Source: Macrobrachium rosenbergii | Lineage: Eukaryota; Arthropoda; Malacostraca; Decapoda; Palaemonidae | Assembly: GCF_040412425.1 (NCBI RefSeq) | Contig: NC_089744.1 | Location: 28,465,001 to 28,529,000 of the forward strand | Length of the DNA: 64,000 nt | Direction: 5' to 3' | Shown: in pieces, positions 27,655-40,016 of the stretch | Layout of the letters: each line of letters opens with the position of its first letter | Numbering within the stretch: position 1 is the first letter of the stretch | Position numbers and translations under genes: made by a program | The notes under the pieces: model-generated | Seen by the model: the letters and a program-made list of their open reading frames with translations, nothing else | Databases searched by the model: none | What the model was told of the DNA's origin: nothing

Positions 27655-27885
27655 TGTCAACGTATAGAGACCTGTTTCCACCAGAACTCACTAATTCTAG
27701 TTTATCTCCCTCGACCCCTTATCTATCATCGAGCATGTGGTAATATCTCGCCGGAAGGTTCCCCTTTGCATGTAGCAATGCTCCTTGCATATTGCTAAGG
27801 CTTACAAGACTTCCCCTATGAATATGCGATGCTGCAGATTTCCACAGATGCGATTTACTGTTCGTCCCGTCGGGGCGATCTCAGC
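27655..27885 (+). repeat. Dispersed repeat C, copy 1
   Basis: GCTTACAAGACTTCCCCTAT and neighbouring sequence (TTGCATATTGCTAAG, GCAGATTTCCA, GCGATTTACTG) recur in inverted orientation at 36288-36500. No coding; family unknown to me. Confidence 0.8.
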
Positions 27886-28696
27886 TTCCGTTGAAATTTC
27901 GTGTCGTTTTCACCCCCTTTTATTTTAAATAATAAACTTACAGTCAGCGAGCACAGAACGCTTTAGAATAAAAAGACGATATATAAGGGATTACTGTCAG
28001 GTTAATCTGCGCCCAGTCTCGGCAGGCAAGGGAGACATAAAGTGTCATCCATCACTCGAAGAATATTGTCTGGCCTTGGTGAAACGGTTTGCACGAATTA
28101 TGGGCCGAACAGGGCGACAAATACTTTACTGAATTCACCGTTCTTATTTTCCCTTCGTCCAGCTCCAGTTATAATCATTTCGATGGCGAATAGCTCTGGA
28201 ATTCGGCTCTGCAGTTTTGTTAATCATTTCCTTTTGAGACAGTACAGGACCGGTATCTTATTAAAACATGTTTTTATGTCAGTATCTAATCATTTTAGTA
28301 TCTTATCTTCTATCTCTGTCAAATGTATATGATGTTCTGAATATGCAGCACCATTTGGCGTTAAATAAAAGTGATATTCGGAGAAAAGACAATAATTTCC
28401 GTGGTGATCTAACGCTCATATACGTCACCGGTTCGTCTTGAAGTAACAAATGGTTTCGGAAAAAATAATGTATTCTTTGGAGCCTTCATGGCTAGGGGAA
28501 GAAAAATTGGTGTCGCTAAGGTTAGTAAATGCTGGTAATTTATTGAAGTTGCTTTGATGTTTAATTTTGTTGAAAACATGTTAAACTCTTCAGACGAGTT
28601 CAAGTCATTTCTCATGGCACTAAGTTAAAGCATCCTTATAATGAAAGTGAGTAATGGCCATTTACTTGACTTTAGGAGAGCTGGTGTATTACTTAT

Positions 28697-28769
<73 letters not shown>

Positions 28770-29100
28770 TTTTCTTCTTCTTCTTCATGAGTAGTGCATT
28801 ACCAACCCATAAATCTCATTTTAGCGTTACAAAGTCCTTGTTTGTTTATAAGAAACTTATAAGGATATTTACATATAAAATAGCGCCCTGAGAAGAAAAT
28901 TACATTTTCAGACATCTAAGGAGCACGTAGTGTAGGAAGAAAGGGATGAAGATATTAGGGTTAATAAAGTAATAAGGACATAGAACACTAATGGCGACAG
29001 TTAAAGGAAAATTTAATAATCGGGAGATGGCTGGAGACGGGGCTAAGTCTGAGGAATTATTCAAAGCAATGTATTACAGGGAGCAGCTACATAAAACTTT

Positions 29101-29101
<1 letters not shown>
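27886..29101. other. Non-coding with (CT)n
   Basis: Contains (CT)n at 28699-28765 followed by TTCTTC steps. Nothing else was recognised. Confidence 0.7.
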
Positions 29102-29170
<69 letters not shown>

Positions 29171-29290
29171 CGTGGTCATAAATGAATTACAAGCCATGGG
29201 GGAGAACGCAGGGAAAATACCCCTCCAGGGGAGATTCATACGAGCGTTAGTGTAATTAAGTTATATGCTGGATATCTGATACGGCAGCAT
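29102..29290 (+). repeat. (CT)n plus repeat D, copy 1
   Basis: About 33 CT units (29102-29167) followed by TAAATGAATTACAAGCCATG and a segment with GGAGAACGCAGGGAAAATAC. The same arrangement, CT array then related sequence, occurs at 35047-35235, so the microsatellite appears to be part of the dispersed unit. Confidence 0.75.
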
Positions 29291-29644
29291 AGAATACAAA
29301 CACGGCTCAGGAGCGACTGACAAAAAAGGTCCTTTTCACCTAAAGGTGCCCTTCGTTCGTGTCCTTAGCTTCGATGGGTCAAGCGTCCTTGCTGGAGCAT
29401 CAATAAACTCATTCGAAGGCATAACGAAAAGAAAGTTACGCTGATAACGTTGACTAAGGTATCGTAAGTTGTGAATTGAAAATTTGGAAAATTACCCATT
29501 TCAGTATTAGATTTGGAAATATAAATGACTCTGAAAAAGCCTTTTCTTCATATACTTTAAATTTAAGTACAGAATAGATCGATAAAGTTGCCGTATCTAT
29601 CAAAGTGATTCGAATAGGGATGACAATATTTAAGCTTCTAGGAC
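29291..29644. other. Short non-coding stretch
   Basis: Nothing recognised. Confidence 0.5.
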
Positions 29645-30285
29645 TAAGTATTAGTTGTGCAAGAAGTCATTAACTTGAAAATTAGTTGTGCATAAAATTA
29701 TCTACTTGAAAATTAGTTGTGCATGAAATTATCAATCTCAAAATTAGTTGCGCATCCAATCATCAACGTGAAAATTTGTTGCGCATGAAATTATTCATTT
29801 GAAAATTAGTTGTGCAAGAAATTATTAACTTGAAGAGTAGTTGTGCATGAAATCATCAACTTGAAAATTAATTGCGCATGAAATTATTAATTTGAAAATT
29901 ATTTGTGCATAAAATTATCAACTTGTAAATTAGTTGTGCATGAAATTATTATTTTGAAAAATATTTGTGCATAAAATTACTAACTTGAAAATTAGCTGTG
30001 CATGAACCTATTAAGTTGAAAATACTTGAAAATTAGTTGTGCATGAAATTATAATTTTGAAAATTATTTTGTCCATTAAATTACTAACTTGAATATTATT
30101 GTGCATGAAACTATTATCTTGAAAATACTTGAAAATTATTTGTGCATTAAATACTAACTTGAAATTTATTGTGCATGAAACTACTAACTTAAAAATACTT
30201 GAAAATTAGTTGTGCATGAATTCTGTAACATGAAAATTATTAACTTGAAAATTAGTCGTGCATGCAATTATTAACTTGAAAATTT
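29645..30285. repeat. About 31-bp minisatellite, about 20 units
   Basis: Unit reads GAAAATTAGTTGTGCATGAA followed by ATTATTAACTT. The motif TTGTGCAT recurs with few changes over 640 bp; some units carry an inserted AAAATACTT step. No frame stays open across the array. Confidence 0.93.
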
Positions 30286-30649
30286 TAAAAACCAATTAAA
30301 AAGCCTCACTTGCATGCATTTCAAAAATTGATTTTCATTATTCGGTATCACGAAGTATTTGCCTTACGCATACAGAAATACATACTCAAGTATCGTTGGA
30401 AATAACAGTCACTGGTCTTCTGTGGACATTTAAAACGTTTTCTATGTTGACAATAATAATTTCAACGGTTTTTTCCTAAGACTCCAAAGGTAGAAGACAT
30501 AGAGCCAAACTTACTCGAAATTAATATCAAATTAATGTCAAATTCTCTGAGCTGCATCAGTCATTTTTTTTACAGCAACCTAAGTTCCCAAAATGAGATG
30601 AAAGAAGTCAGTCAGAATAGCCTTTACTTTTAGGGTTTCAAGTTGCTAT

Positions 30650-31060
30650 ACTGAATGAAAACAAGTAAAAAATGCGCCGAAGTTTCTTCGGCGCAATCGA
30701 GTTTTCTATACAGTGTATAATCAAAGCCACAGAAAATAGATCTATCTTTCGGTGGTCTCGGCATAATGCTGTATGAGCCGCGGCCCATGAAACTTTCAGC
30801 CATGGCTCGGTGGTGTTCTGTCCTATAGCGTTGCCAGACCCACGATCATGGCTAACTTTAACCTTAAATAAAAATAAAAACTAGGCTAGAGAGCTGCAAT
30901 TTGGTATGTTTCATGACTGGAGGGTGGATGACATACATACCAATTTGCAGCCCTCTAGCCTCAGTAGTTTTTAAGATCTGAGGGCGGACTGAAAAAGTGC
31001 GGACGGGCAGACAAATAGCCATGTCAACAGTTTCCTTTTACAGAAAGCTAAAAACTGATG
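30650..31060. mobile_element. Interspersed repeat H with internal hairpins
   Basis: Contains GCGCCGAAGTTTCTTCGGCGC, a self-complementary hairpin, and a larger inverted pair (about 30890-30911 and 30937-30960: GAGCTGCAATTTGGTATGT versus ACATACCAATTTGCAGCCC). I associate this sequence from memory with a common decapod interspersed repeat; that needs a database check. No coding capacity, so it is a non-autonomous element or MITE-like relic. Confidence 0.65.
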
Positions 31061-31907
31061 ATGACGCAGGATAGCAACACTCAACGTCCATGAAGGTAGC
31101 ACAGTCATATCACTCACCAGCCAGTCAACAGTCAACTATACCAGTCACCAAGGCCACAGTAAAATGTTCCAGAACAGTGACTCAGAACATCAAGACTTAA
31201 CTGGATTTCAGTTGTATGCATTTATATAAACTACAAAACATGACTAGACTGAGCCATACACAGTTTGTCTAATCGAAACCCTTCCCTCAATTCTTTAATT
31301 TCTGTTTTTCGCTACTACGAGGGAGCCTTGCTATCTCTCTTCTGCACTTCTTATTTTGGCTATTGCGACACGCATTTTGTGGAGATTGCGATCGTCAGAG
31401 TAAGGTTATTTTCATATCCTCCATTTTCGTTATATACAAACATTCTTAAAAATGTTTAATCCCAGATATTAGCTGAGGAGCAGATCTGCTACCAACTTGA
31501 ACTATATGAGAACCATAAGTTATCTTGCCAGTTGTCCCTTCAAAATTTCGGGTAATATAGCTATTTCAAGTGTAAAAAATCTTTAAATATTTAATACAAA
31601 TATCCATATCGTTGGAAAGACGAAGATCGATTCATACAAAACCGACGGAACCGAATACGCATACGAATTTCTTCTGACAGGTAAAATGATTAAGTGTCTT
31701 TAACTATATCGTAAACAAAACCGGCCTGTCACTTTACTGGCCATTTCGCTATGGAAATGCGAGAAAGGCTCCGGTTTTATTTTTCATTCCCAAGGGATTT
31801 ATGCCTCGTCGAATGGATTTGTGTTAGGGATACCAGCTGGTGGATGACATCTAGCCCGGGCGAGGTCGAAAGTGTTTCGGCGTTTTGCTCTTGTTGTTAC
31901 ACCGACG

Positions 31908-31912
<5 letters not shown>
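31061..31912. other. Non-coding stretch
   Basis: Nothing recognised; short open frames lack domains. Confidence 0.55.
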
Positions 31913-31953
<41 letters not shown>

Positions 31954-32018
31954 TCTCTCTCTCTGCCTTTACAAAAGATGTGTATGCATAAATGCATGCA
32001 TTAACGAAACGCACCCAA

Positions 32019-32092
<74 letters not shown>

Positions 32093-32314
32093 TATATATA
32101 CACACACCAGACGCACCCAAATATATATACAAATAAATACATAAATAAATAAATAAATATTATATATGTATACATATACATATATATACAGTATATATAC
32201 ACACACACCAGACGCACCCAAATATATATACAAATAAATACATAAATAAATAAATAAATAAATATATATATATGTATATATATACATATATACATATATA
32301 TATATACTGTATAT

Positions 32315-32364
<50 letters not shown>

Positions 32365-32385
32365 AATATGTACAGTATATGTGTG
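31913..32385. repeat. (CT)n, (TA)n and duplicated 108-bp TA-rich unit
   Basis: CT tract 31913-31965 with one interruption; (TA)n 32023-32090. Then a unit starting CAGACGCACCCAAATATATA and including an (AAAT)n step is repeated at about 32107 and 32212. A partial first copy lies at 32008. (TA)n again at 32319-32360. Confidence 0.88.
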
Positions 32386-33117
32386 TGAACCATTGTCTCT
32401 GTGGATTAGAGCTCACACAGACGAGGGAAACTATCTGTTAATACTTGCAAGGCAGGCACTTGAGAAAATGGGCATATAACACACGCACATATGCCAACAT
32501 CCATGCACACGCGTGCCCAATCAATCAAGACGGTAGAAAAATTCCTTCTTCAAACCCCAAAAATTTCTGTACCAATCACACCATTTTCGAGTTAATTTTG
32601 AGTTGTTTACGCTAAGAAGAATTTCAAATCACCAAAGACAAACAGTCAAATAAAAACTCTGGGTTTTTACGCAAGCAGAAGCAAAACAGACTCAAGTGTT
32701 ACTCTGAATGGGGAGAGTCGCAAATAGCAAATGTAATATCCATCTGCCGCCGAATTCCTGGGAAAGTTTGGCCGGACTCATTACCCAAAGGAAATGAAAA
32801 CATTCCGTCCTCATTAATCGACATCGATTCAATCAGAGGCTCCTCCTCCTCATCGTCACCTCAGTAACTCACTCATTTCTCCTTTACGTGGCTTTCGTTC
32901 GGGTTAAACTACAAGGGTCGGTTTTTGTTCTTCGTCTTCTTGGTCTAAGTGATTTGTCAGTTTCCTTCAGATTTTTCTTTTTTTTTTTTGTATTTTCCAT
33001 TTTCGTCTCATTTGTTGTACAGGGCACTGGCATAACCTGGGATCAACTCTCCTAAGCCAAGGCTACTTTCTTAGGTTGTGTCAGTGGCTAATTCTATAAC
33101 GATTATATACATACGCA
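32386..33117. other. Non-coding stretch
   Basis: Nothing recognised. It includes a T-run near 32977. Confidence 0.55.
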
Positions 33118-33120
33118 GGC

Positions 33121-33206
<86 letters not shown>

Positions 33207-33375
33207 GCATATAGTGAACTGGATACGGTATTAAACGATATCTGTCACTTGATAACTGTACACAAACACACACACACATATACTGTATATACATATATAT
33301 ATATTTATATAACTATGTGCGTGTGATTGCGTATATATATAATATATACTGTATATACATGTATGTATATATATT
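33118..33375. repeat. (TA)n and related TA-rich tract
   Basis: About 42 TA units at 33121-33204, then CACACA and TATACTGTATATACATATAT steps that resemble the palindromic arms at 38 kb. Confidence 0.88.
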
Positions 33376-33726
33376 TAACCGCTTCTTCACAAGGAATAGT
33401 TTCTTGACGGAAAAAACGAATAGGTGCTGAAATCTATCACCTACTTTTCAAAACATAAAAAGCACCGAAAAAAAAACATCCAACAGGACCAACAAGTATA
33501 TAGAAATTGCCGAGTAATCTCAGAGATGAGGAAAAATACAGAACGAGAAAAGGCAGAGAAGGACTCTGCTCGGCTCGCTTACTGTAAGTCGTCCTGTCAA
33601 ATTCTGTTGCGAGACACTGCAGCGGAAAAGATTGCATTCGAGATTGCTGCTTACGTCGGCGACTGACTGTCCTCGCGGGCTGCCTGCCACTGCTAACCTT
33701 CTCTCAATATGCAAGCAAAATGGTTT

Positions 33727-34037
33727 GAATTGAATACAGAGTTTAGGCCAAAGGCCAAGCACTGGGATTTATGAGGTCATTCACCGCTGGAAAGGAAATT
33801 AAGAGTAGGTAAGTCTGAAAGGTATAGCAGGTGGAAACCTGGCAGTTCCACCATGAAATAATTGTTAAGAGAGGGTGGGTAGCAAGACGGAAGAAAGATA
33901 ATATGAATGGAAGTACGGTAAAAGGAATGAAAGGGGTTGCAGCTAGGGGCCGAAGGGATGCTGCAAAGAACCTTGATTAACGCCAACAGCGCGCCCCGTA
34001 AGGTGCACTGACGGCACTATTCCCCTCCGCCTACGGA
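33727..34037 (+). repeat. Interspersed repeat B, copy 1
   Basis: About 310 bp. Shared landmarks across copies: GGCCAAGCACTG near the start, TGAAAGGTATAGCAGGTGG in the middle, GGGGCCGAAGGGATGCTGCA and a final GCACTGACGGCACTA. Other copies are at 35431, 47498, 48740 and 60775 (inverted). No coding or polymerase III boxes were recognised; class unknown. Confidence 0.85.
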
Positions 34038-34701
34038 GACAAAATGGTTTGATGTTGCCAGGAACTTGAGGAAATAATTACGCGGGTAACGGATATCGTT
34101 GATATACTGTACTGACGATTACTAATAAATGATCAGCTGTTCATGATGAATCATTCATTATTCTTTACAGTTTATCTCATTATGACTATCATTATTAGTC
34201 AGTGTATTAGAAGTGTAAAATATCCAAACGTTATTTCACTATTCAGATCTGTCAAGAAGCTTGTTGTCATAAGTTTGGAGGGTGGCATCTTAATTATCAA
34301 ATGAGTTCACCATCCAGAATTAGACTGCGTTTCCTTCCTAGAATATAATATTACCGTACTGAAAGGATAAAGGATAATGACGCCAGGGTGCCATTCTCAG
34401 CAGTTTCATCTATAAATAACCGATGGCTTCTTTTGGGGAACTTAGATCCTTTGGCACTGACTTATGAGTGGAAAAATGGCCCACGTTAAGGTCAGAAAAT
34501 GCGAGGCCTTTTTCCTTTTTCTTTTCTGGCGAGGAAGTTGTTTAGGAGTTATAGTTTTTTTTTTTTATTAGCGAAACAAAACACTTTCAAAAATTCATAA
34601 TAAAGTCAGGGTGCCTTTCAGCCAACGTTGATGAGGAAAGGAGGCGATAGACATTGACTCACGGATGTCTATCTAACTTTAAGATGATAGGCAGCCAAAG
34701 C

Positions 34702-34765
<64 letters not shown>

Positions 34766-35043
34766 ATAGAAATGCAATGCACATAAGAATCTATATACCT
34801 GCATAAATAGAGGGTATATACTATCTGACATATTTCTCTGTGAATTTCTACAAGCCACCAGGATTTTTTGACTTCTGTAAATAAAACTGTGAAGTGAAAC
34901 CACTGATGATAGTTGATATTATCGTCTTTTGCATACTCTTTATTTTTTTAATTATACACGCTAACTTACTGTAACGACAGAAGACTGAGTGACGAAATAG
35001 AAGGAATTGTTTATCTCAATCTTTATTCTCTGTCCGCATGTCT

Positions 35044-35046
<3 letters not shown>
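34038..35046. other. Non-coding with (CT)n
   Basis: (CT)n at 34707-34764. Nothing else recognised. Confidence 0.65.
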
Positions 35047-35105
<59 letters not shown>

Positions 35106-35235
35106 CGTCGTAAATGAATTACTTTGCAGAAGGGAGAACAAGGAAAATAACCCACCAGGGAGATTTATATACGTTTAAGTTTAATGAAGTAATTTGTTGG
35201 TTATATGACGTAATTACGTTGCATATAAACAGAGG
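35047..35235 (+). repeat. (CT)n plus repeat D, copy 2
   Basis: CT tract 35047-35098, then GTAAATGAATTACTTTGC and GGGAGAACAAGGAAAATAAC, matching 29168-29290. Confidence 0.75.
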
Positions 35236-35430
35236 GGATATAATAATTATACATTGCAGGCGTTGGGTTTTCTTCCGGGTAGGAACCCGGAAGACACTTA
35301 ATTTCGTGGGAAATGAAAGGCCATAATAGCACTAATGCAAAAATTGTATTAGTGTTATTAAGGATTTTTTACGTATTGTGACCTCTAGCTGTGAAAGTTG
35401 GTCTGTTAAAGTATTTGTCTAAACTTTCGA

Positions 35431-35730
35431 ATAGAACAGAATATAAACTTAGGCCGAAGGCCATGCACTGTCACCTATCAAGTCATTCAGCGCTGAAAGG
35501 GAAATTGAGAGTAAGAAGGCTTGAAAGGTGTGACAGGTGGAAAACCTCGCAGTTGCACTAGGAAACAATTTTTAGAGAGTGGAAACTCAGATGGAAGAAA
35601 AAGAATATGAACAGAGGTACAGTAAAAGAAATGAGAGAAGTTACAGCTATGGGCCGAAGGGGCGCTGCAAAGACCCTTAAGTATGGGTCTTTGCAGCGTC
35701 CCTTCGTCCCGTAGCTGCAACCTTTCTCAA
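35431..35730 (+). repeat. Interspersed repeat B, copy 2, ending in a fold-back
   Basis: Copy of repeat B up to GCTGCAAAGACCCTTAA, immediately followed by an inverted copy of its own end (GGGTCTTTGCAGCGTCCCTT and GTAGCTGCAACC). The arms are about 40 bp each and would form a snap-back hairpin. Confidence 0.85.
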
Positions 35731-36287
35731 AACTTTGGACAAGAAAAAATTTAGCTACCTAGAGAATACTCATAGGATGTCTAGATATAATCTAGACTTT
35801 CAAATAAGAGAATTCCAAACAGAAAGATTTAAGATAAGGCAGGTAATATCCTCAATAAAACTATAGGAATCTAGACCAAGGTTTTGAAATATTACTTTGC
35901 TTGTGGAGCATGGAATCATTTTTAGATCAAAACGATAAAAAATAAGATTCATGCAACATGTTGGAGCTGTAATTTTCTCTGGATAGTATCACTTACGCAG
36001 ATATCTAAATAAACGAAAATGTTGAATAAATCAATAACAAAAATATAATTATCATTTACAAAGAAAGACTTGTGTACGAGTTATCTATTTTTTTTTTAAA
36101 AAACAATATCGATAATCACACAAATTGAATAATGCAGTTCTCCGTCTTGAATTAACCGAATCGGGAATATCACAGTTCACAGTCAAATAAATAAAGGGTA
36201 AGCGATATTACCCGAAGGAAATCCCGTTAGGAACGAGAGAGAAGTCCGCCCATAAAAATAATGCTGTATTTCTTGGGAATCCGAGAT
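35731..36287. other. AT-rich non-coding stretch
   Basis: Nothing recognised. Confidence 0.5.
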
Positions 36288-36500
36288 CTTCCGTCCAGCG
36301 CCATCTGACGGAACATGCAGTAAATCGCATCTCTGGAAATCTGCAACATTGCATATTCATAGGGGAAGTCTTGTAAGCCTTAGCAATATGCAAGGAGTAT
36401 TGCTACGCGCAAAGGGGGAATCCTCCGCCGGGAAATTATTGTGTCTTCGATGATAGATAAGGGATAGAGGGAGATAAACTGGAATTATTGAGTATCGGAT
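36288..36500 (-). repeat. Dispersed repeat C, copy 2, inverted relative to copy 1
   Basis: Contains ATAGGGGAAGTCTTGTAAGC and TTAGCAATATGCAAGGAG, the reverse complement of 27655-27885, with moderate divergence. Confidence 0.8.
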
Positions 36501-37082
36501 GGCGCGCAGCTAGCTTTAATGGTATCCCATTCTATGATATGGTTTCAAATCGCTTCGTCGTCGTTTATGGAGAGTGAGTGGCTGTGCATGATTTGAGCAA
36601 CACATACATACAAATGCTTGTTTATATTCATGTCTCATATAACTAAACGTACTGTACGTGGCAAGTTAGTGGGAGTTCGTAAGGCTAGTGGTTCGGATAC
36701 TCGCTTAATTTGGCGAAAGTTCCCAGGTCAGTTTTCCTGAGAGAGATTTCGAATGAAAGATGTCGAATATTTAAGTTTTTTTTTTACTTTTACTTCTGGG
36801 TGGGGAGCCTAATGACTGAATAATGTACTGTACAAGGGCATGACGGGTGACGCATATCGTCCTGAACTTCACAGAATGATGGCTTAATCCCTGGTTATGA
36901 ATTAATGAGCCTCCTCCAGTTTTTTTTTTTTTTTTATCTTGAGTGGCTCACTTCATAGTTGGTTTCGGCAGAGGTTTTCCTGACTTCAACCGCTCCCCAT
37001 TTATCAGGGCTTGAGACCGGCGCTGAGTTGGATTGGCTTGGTCATTCTCTCTCTCTCTCTCTCCCCTCCCCACCTATCAACG
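36501..37082. other. Non-coding stretch
   Basis: Nothing recognised apart from T-runs and a short CT run at about 37046-37063. Confidence 0.5.
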
Positions 37083-37353
37083 TATACCTTAGTTTTACCA
37101 GACCAATGAGCTGATTAACAGCTCTCCTACGGCTGGCCCGAATGATTAGACTTATTTTACGTGGCTAAGAACCAATTGGTTACTTAGCAACGGGACCTAC
37201 AGCTTATTGTGGAATCCGAACCACATTATAGCGAGAAATTAATTTCTATCACCAGAAATAAATTCCTCTAACTCTTCATCAGCCGGCCGGGGAATCGAAC
37301 TCCGGCCCAGCGAGTGCCAGTCCGCAGCTCTACCGACTCATCCTACGAAGAGC
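37083..37353 (-). mobile_element. tRNA-derived SINE, copy 3, full length
   Basis: Same orientation and structure as the copy at 26254, including the tRNA-like head with a degenerate B box (AGTTCGATTCCCCGG on the minus strand). Flanks contain CCCACCTATC on the left and CCTCACCTATC on the right, read as a target duplication with one mismatch. Confidence 0.9.
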
Positions 37354-37900
37354 TTCCTCACCTATCGAGTGGCTTGATTGGCAGCAGGATGATTTGGGCT
37401 GTACAAATTATGACGGCGAGACCTTGTTCCTATCAAAAGTTTGTGAATTAGCCACGGGATGGAAAAAGAAATGAATTTGTGTTTGTGTGAAAATCTTGAC
37501 ACGAAAACTGCTGGAACTTCTTGTAAACAGTAACTAATGTCTTTTTTTTATTCCTAAGAATACGGTTGGACGGAAACTGATTATATTCTTGGAACTAATA
37601 TATCCTTGAGTGCTGTGACATCTCTCCACTTTCACTTGAAGGTGAGTTGGTGAGACGGACCACTTGGTATGAACCATTGAAATGACGTCATTTTTACAGT
37701 AAGGGTGAGAAGAAAATTAAGCTCCTGATTTCGGCGATGATAGAACTCATGCAAAATTTACTCTGAAAGAGAGAAGAAAATTTGCCTGACAGTAACTTGC
37801 CAAGTTAAAAATGGACTAAGCAAAACAAACGAAAGTTTGCGTTATCACAATCAGCCTGGGTAATGTCATGTAATCTGCTAATACACATACTTACAAATAT
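37354..37900. other. Non-coding stretch
   Basis: Nothing recognised. Confidence 0.5.
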
Positions 37901-38068
37901 CTATATCAGTTATTGAAGGTTACCCTACTAACGTCATCAAGAGATCCACAGTCTGGGAATAGTCATTTTGTTGGTAAGGTTATTATACATATACGTGTAT
38001 ATGTACTGTATATACATATATGTATATGTATATACAGTATTCGTATAACATATATATGTGTATATACA

Positions 38069-38120
<52 letters not shown>

Positions 38121-38326
38121 TGTATATACACACATATATATGTTATATGTATACTGTAATACATATATATACATATATGTATATACAGTACATATACACG
38201 TATATGTATAGGCTATATGGTCATTTTGTTGGTAAGGTTATTATACATACACGTGTATATGTACTGTATATACATATATGTATATGTATATACAGTATAC
38301 GTATAACATATATATGTGTATATACA

Positions 38327-38402
<76 letters not shown>

Positions 38403-38492
38403 TGTATATACACATATATATGTTATATGTATACTGCAATACATATATATACATATATGTATATACAGTACATATACACGTATATGTATAGG

Positions 38493-38565
<73 letters not shown>

Positions 38566-38640
38566 TTATTACAGGATACCCTACTAACGTCATTAAGAGA
38601 TTCATAATCTGGGAATAAAGTAATTTTGTTGGTAAATTTT
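37901..38640. repeat. Compound palindromic TA locus with tandem duplication
   Basis: A flank segment E (CTACTAACGTCATCAAGAGA, then TTTTGTTGGTAAGGTTAT) at 37901-37985 leads into a 250-bp unit present twice (about 37964-38215 and 38221-38495). Each unit is a long quasi-palindrome: TACACGTGTATATGTACTGT on the left arm mirrors ACAGTACATATACACGTATA on the right, with a (TA)n centre. Segment E recurs at 38562-38640 after another (TA)n. Confidence 0.88.
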
Positions 38641-38641
38641 A

Positions 38642-38709
<68 letters not shown>

Positions 38710-39998
38710 TATTACGGGCTTACAGGGTGGGTGAGCACTGGACCTTGAAATAATGGTTTATCCTTACAAGGAAACCCCTCATAAGCCCATAAACTAAAGA
38801 AATGCAAAATTAACAAAGAAATGGTAGGCTCCCAAGTGAAAATGGGTTTCCTAACAGTAATTTATTACTTACAACCATAACATGGAAGAAATTACCAAGG
38901 AAACTGGACACTTTCACAAAAGTAAGTTATTTGAGAATTTACACAACAGCAATGAATGAGTGAATTGGATAATGCATTACAATTACAAATACTGGCCATG
39001 TGCAAGTGGTCCCATGAGCTAATCAGGCAATAATTCTATCAGTCTCGGTAGGGCAGAAATTTACAGGCAATCAGGAGCACAGACACATGGCTATGCTGGT
39101 AATGGCATCAATAACACTCCTGGAATGAAATGATTCCAGGTAAGAATAACACTGTGCCGGTTTCAGTTATCGGCGCCTCTCCTAGGTATGTATTGGCGCC
39201 AATACCCAATTATCGGCGCTGATAAGCGGAAATCGGCGATTTTCAGCGCTGAAAATTGCCGATTTTCGTCACTAGACAAGCGCTGTAAAACCGGATCGCC
39301 ATTAACCAAGCATGCCGTTAACCGGGGACTGCCTGTACACTGTTTAAGCTGACGAGACAAGAAGTTACTTGAGCAACGAAATGTGAGAGAGATATAATAA
39401 AATCAGTCAAAGGAAAAGATACTGGCCAACCAATCTCCCTTCGGGGGCACACTACCTTCATTGCTTCCTGGTTTTGTATTTACACACAACCTTGTGTCGA
39501 TGTGATCCAAGTTAGTGACAATGTCTGGGAATTGGTACTTCTGTCCAGCGTGAATACAGTGTGAGTTCCAAAATCACCCTGGCTCTGGGGTTGTTGAGCA
39601 GAGAGATTACCCAGCTGACCATCTCCTAGACTGATTTGTCTTGAACTGCTTTGATGGCGTGATCTTTGTGTTTATGAGATCTGGACTGGGGCTGGAGGCA
39701 TCGCTTCAGGCCAAGGATATAACCTTTACCTGGAAATTAGGAGAAGGGCTTGGCCAGCTTAAAGGTTCAATAGTTAGTGGGTGGTAAATGGAATTTTGGA
39801 CTGAGCCAGGGGACAGATCTCTAACTCTGCACATGTTTTCCCTTGAGACTCATAAGGATGCCTCCCTGAAAAGATGAGACACTTACTGGTCAATAACTCC
39901 CCTATCACTCGTAGGTCTATAAGGATCCCTCTCTCCCCTACCTTCCTGGTATATTTTGCCATAGGGCTTAATAGTTAGCGATTCAGTGGCAATATTCA
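38710..39998 (-). repeat. 3' LTR of second element
   Basis: Plus-strand start TATTACGGGCTTA corresponds to TGTTACGGCCTTA at 45113, and the end AATATTCA matches 46335. The interval 39153-39344 is unrelated to the other LTR. Confidence 0.88.
39153..39344. repeat. Foreign GC-rich hairpin segment replacing part of the LTR
   Basis: Replaces about 130 bp that are present at 45566-45697 of the other LTR. It is rich in TCGGCG and contains a near-perfect palindrome at 39231-39264 (AATCGGCGATTTTCAGC and its inverse). Probably a small repeat element or a gene-conversion patch. Confidence 0.75.
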
Positions 39999-40016
39999 TA
40001 TAAGCTCCCCCTTTAA
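39999..40016 (-). promoter_or_regulatory. Polypurine tract of second element
   Basis: Minus strand reads AAAGGGGGAGCTTATA directly before the 3' LTR start TGAATATT. It matches the tract of the first element at 4600-4617. Confidence 0.82.
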
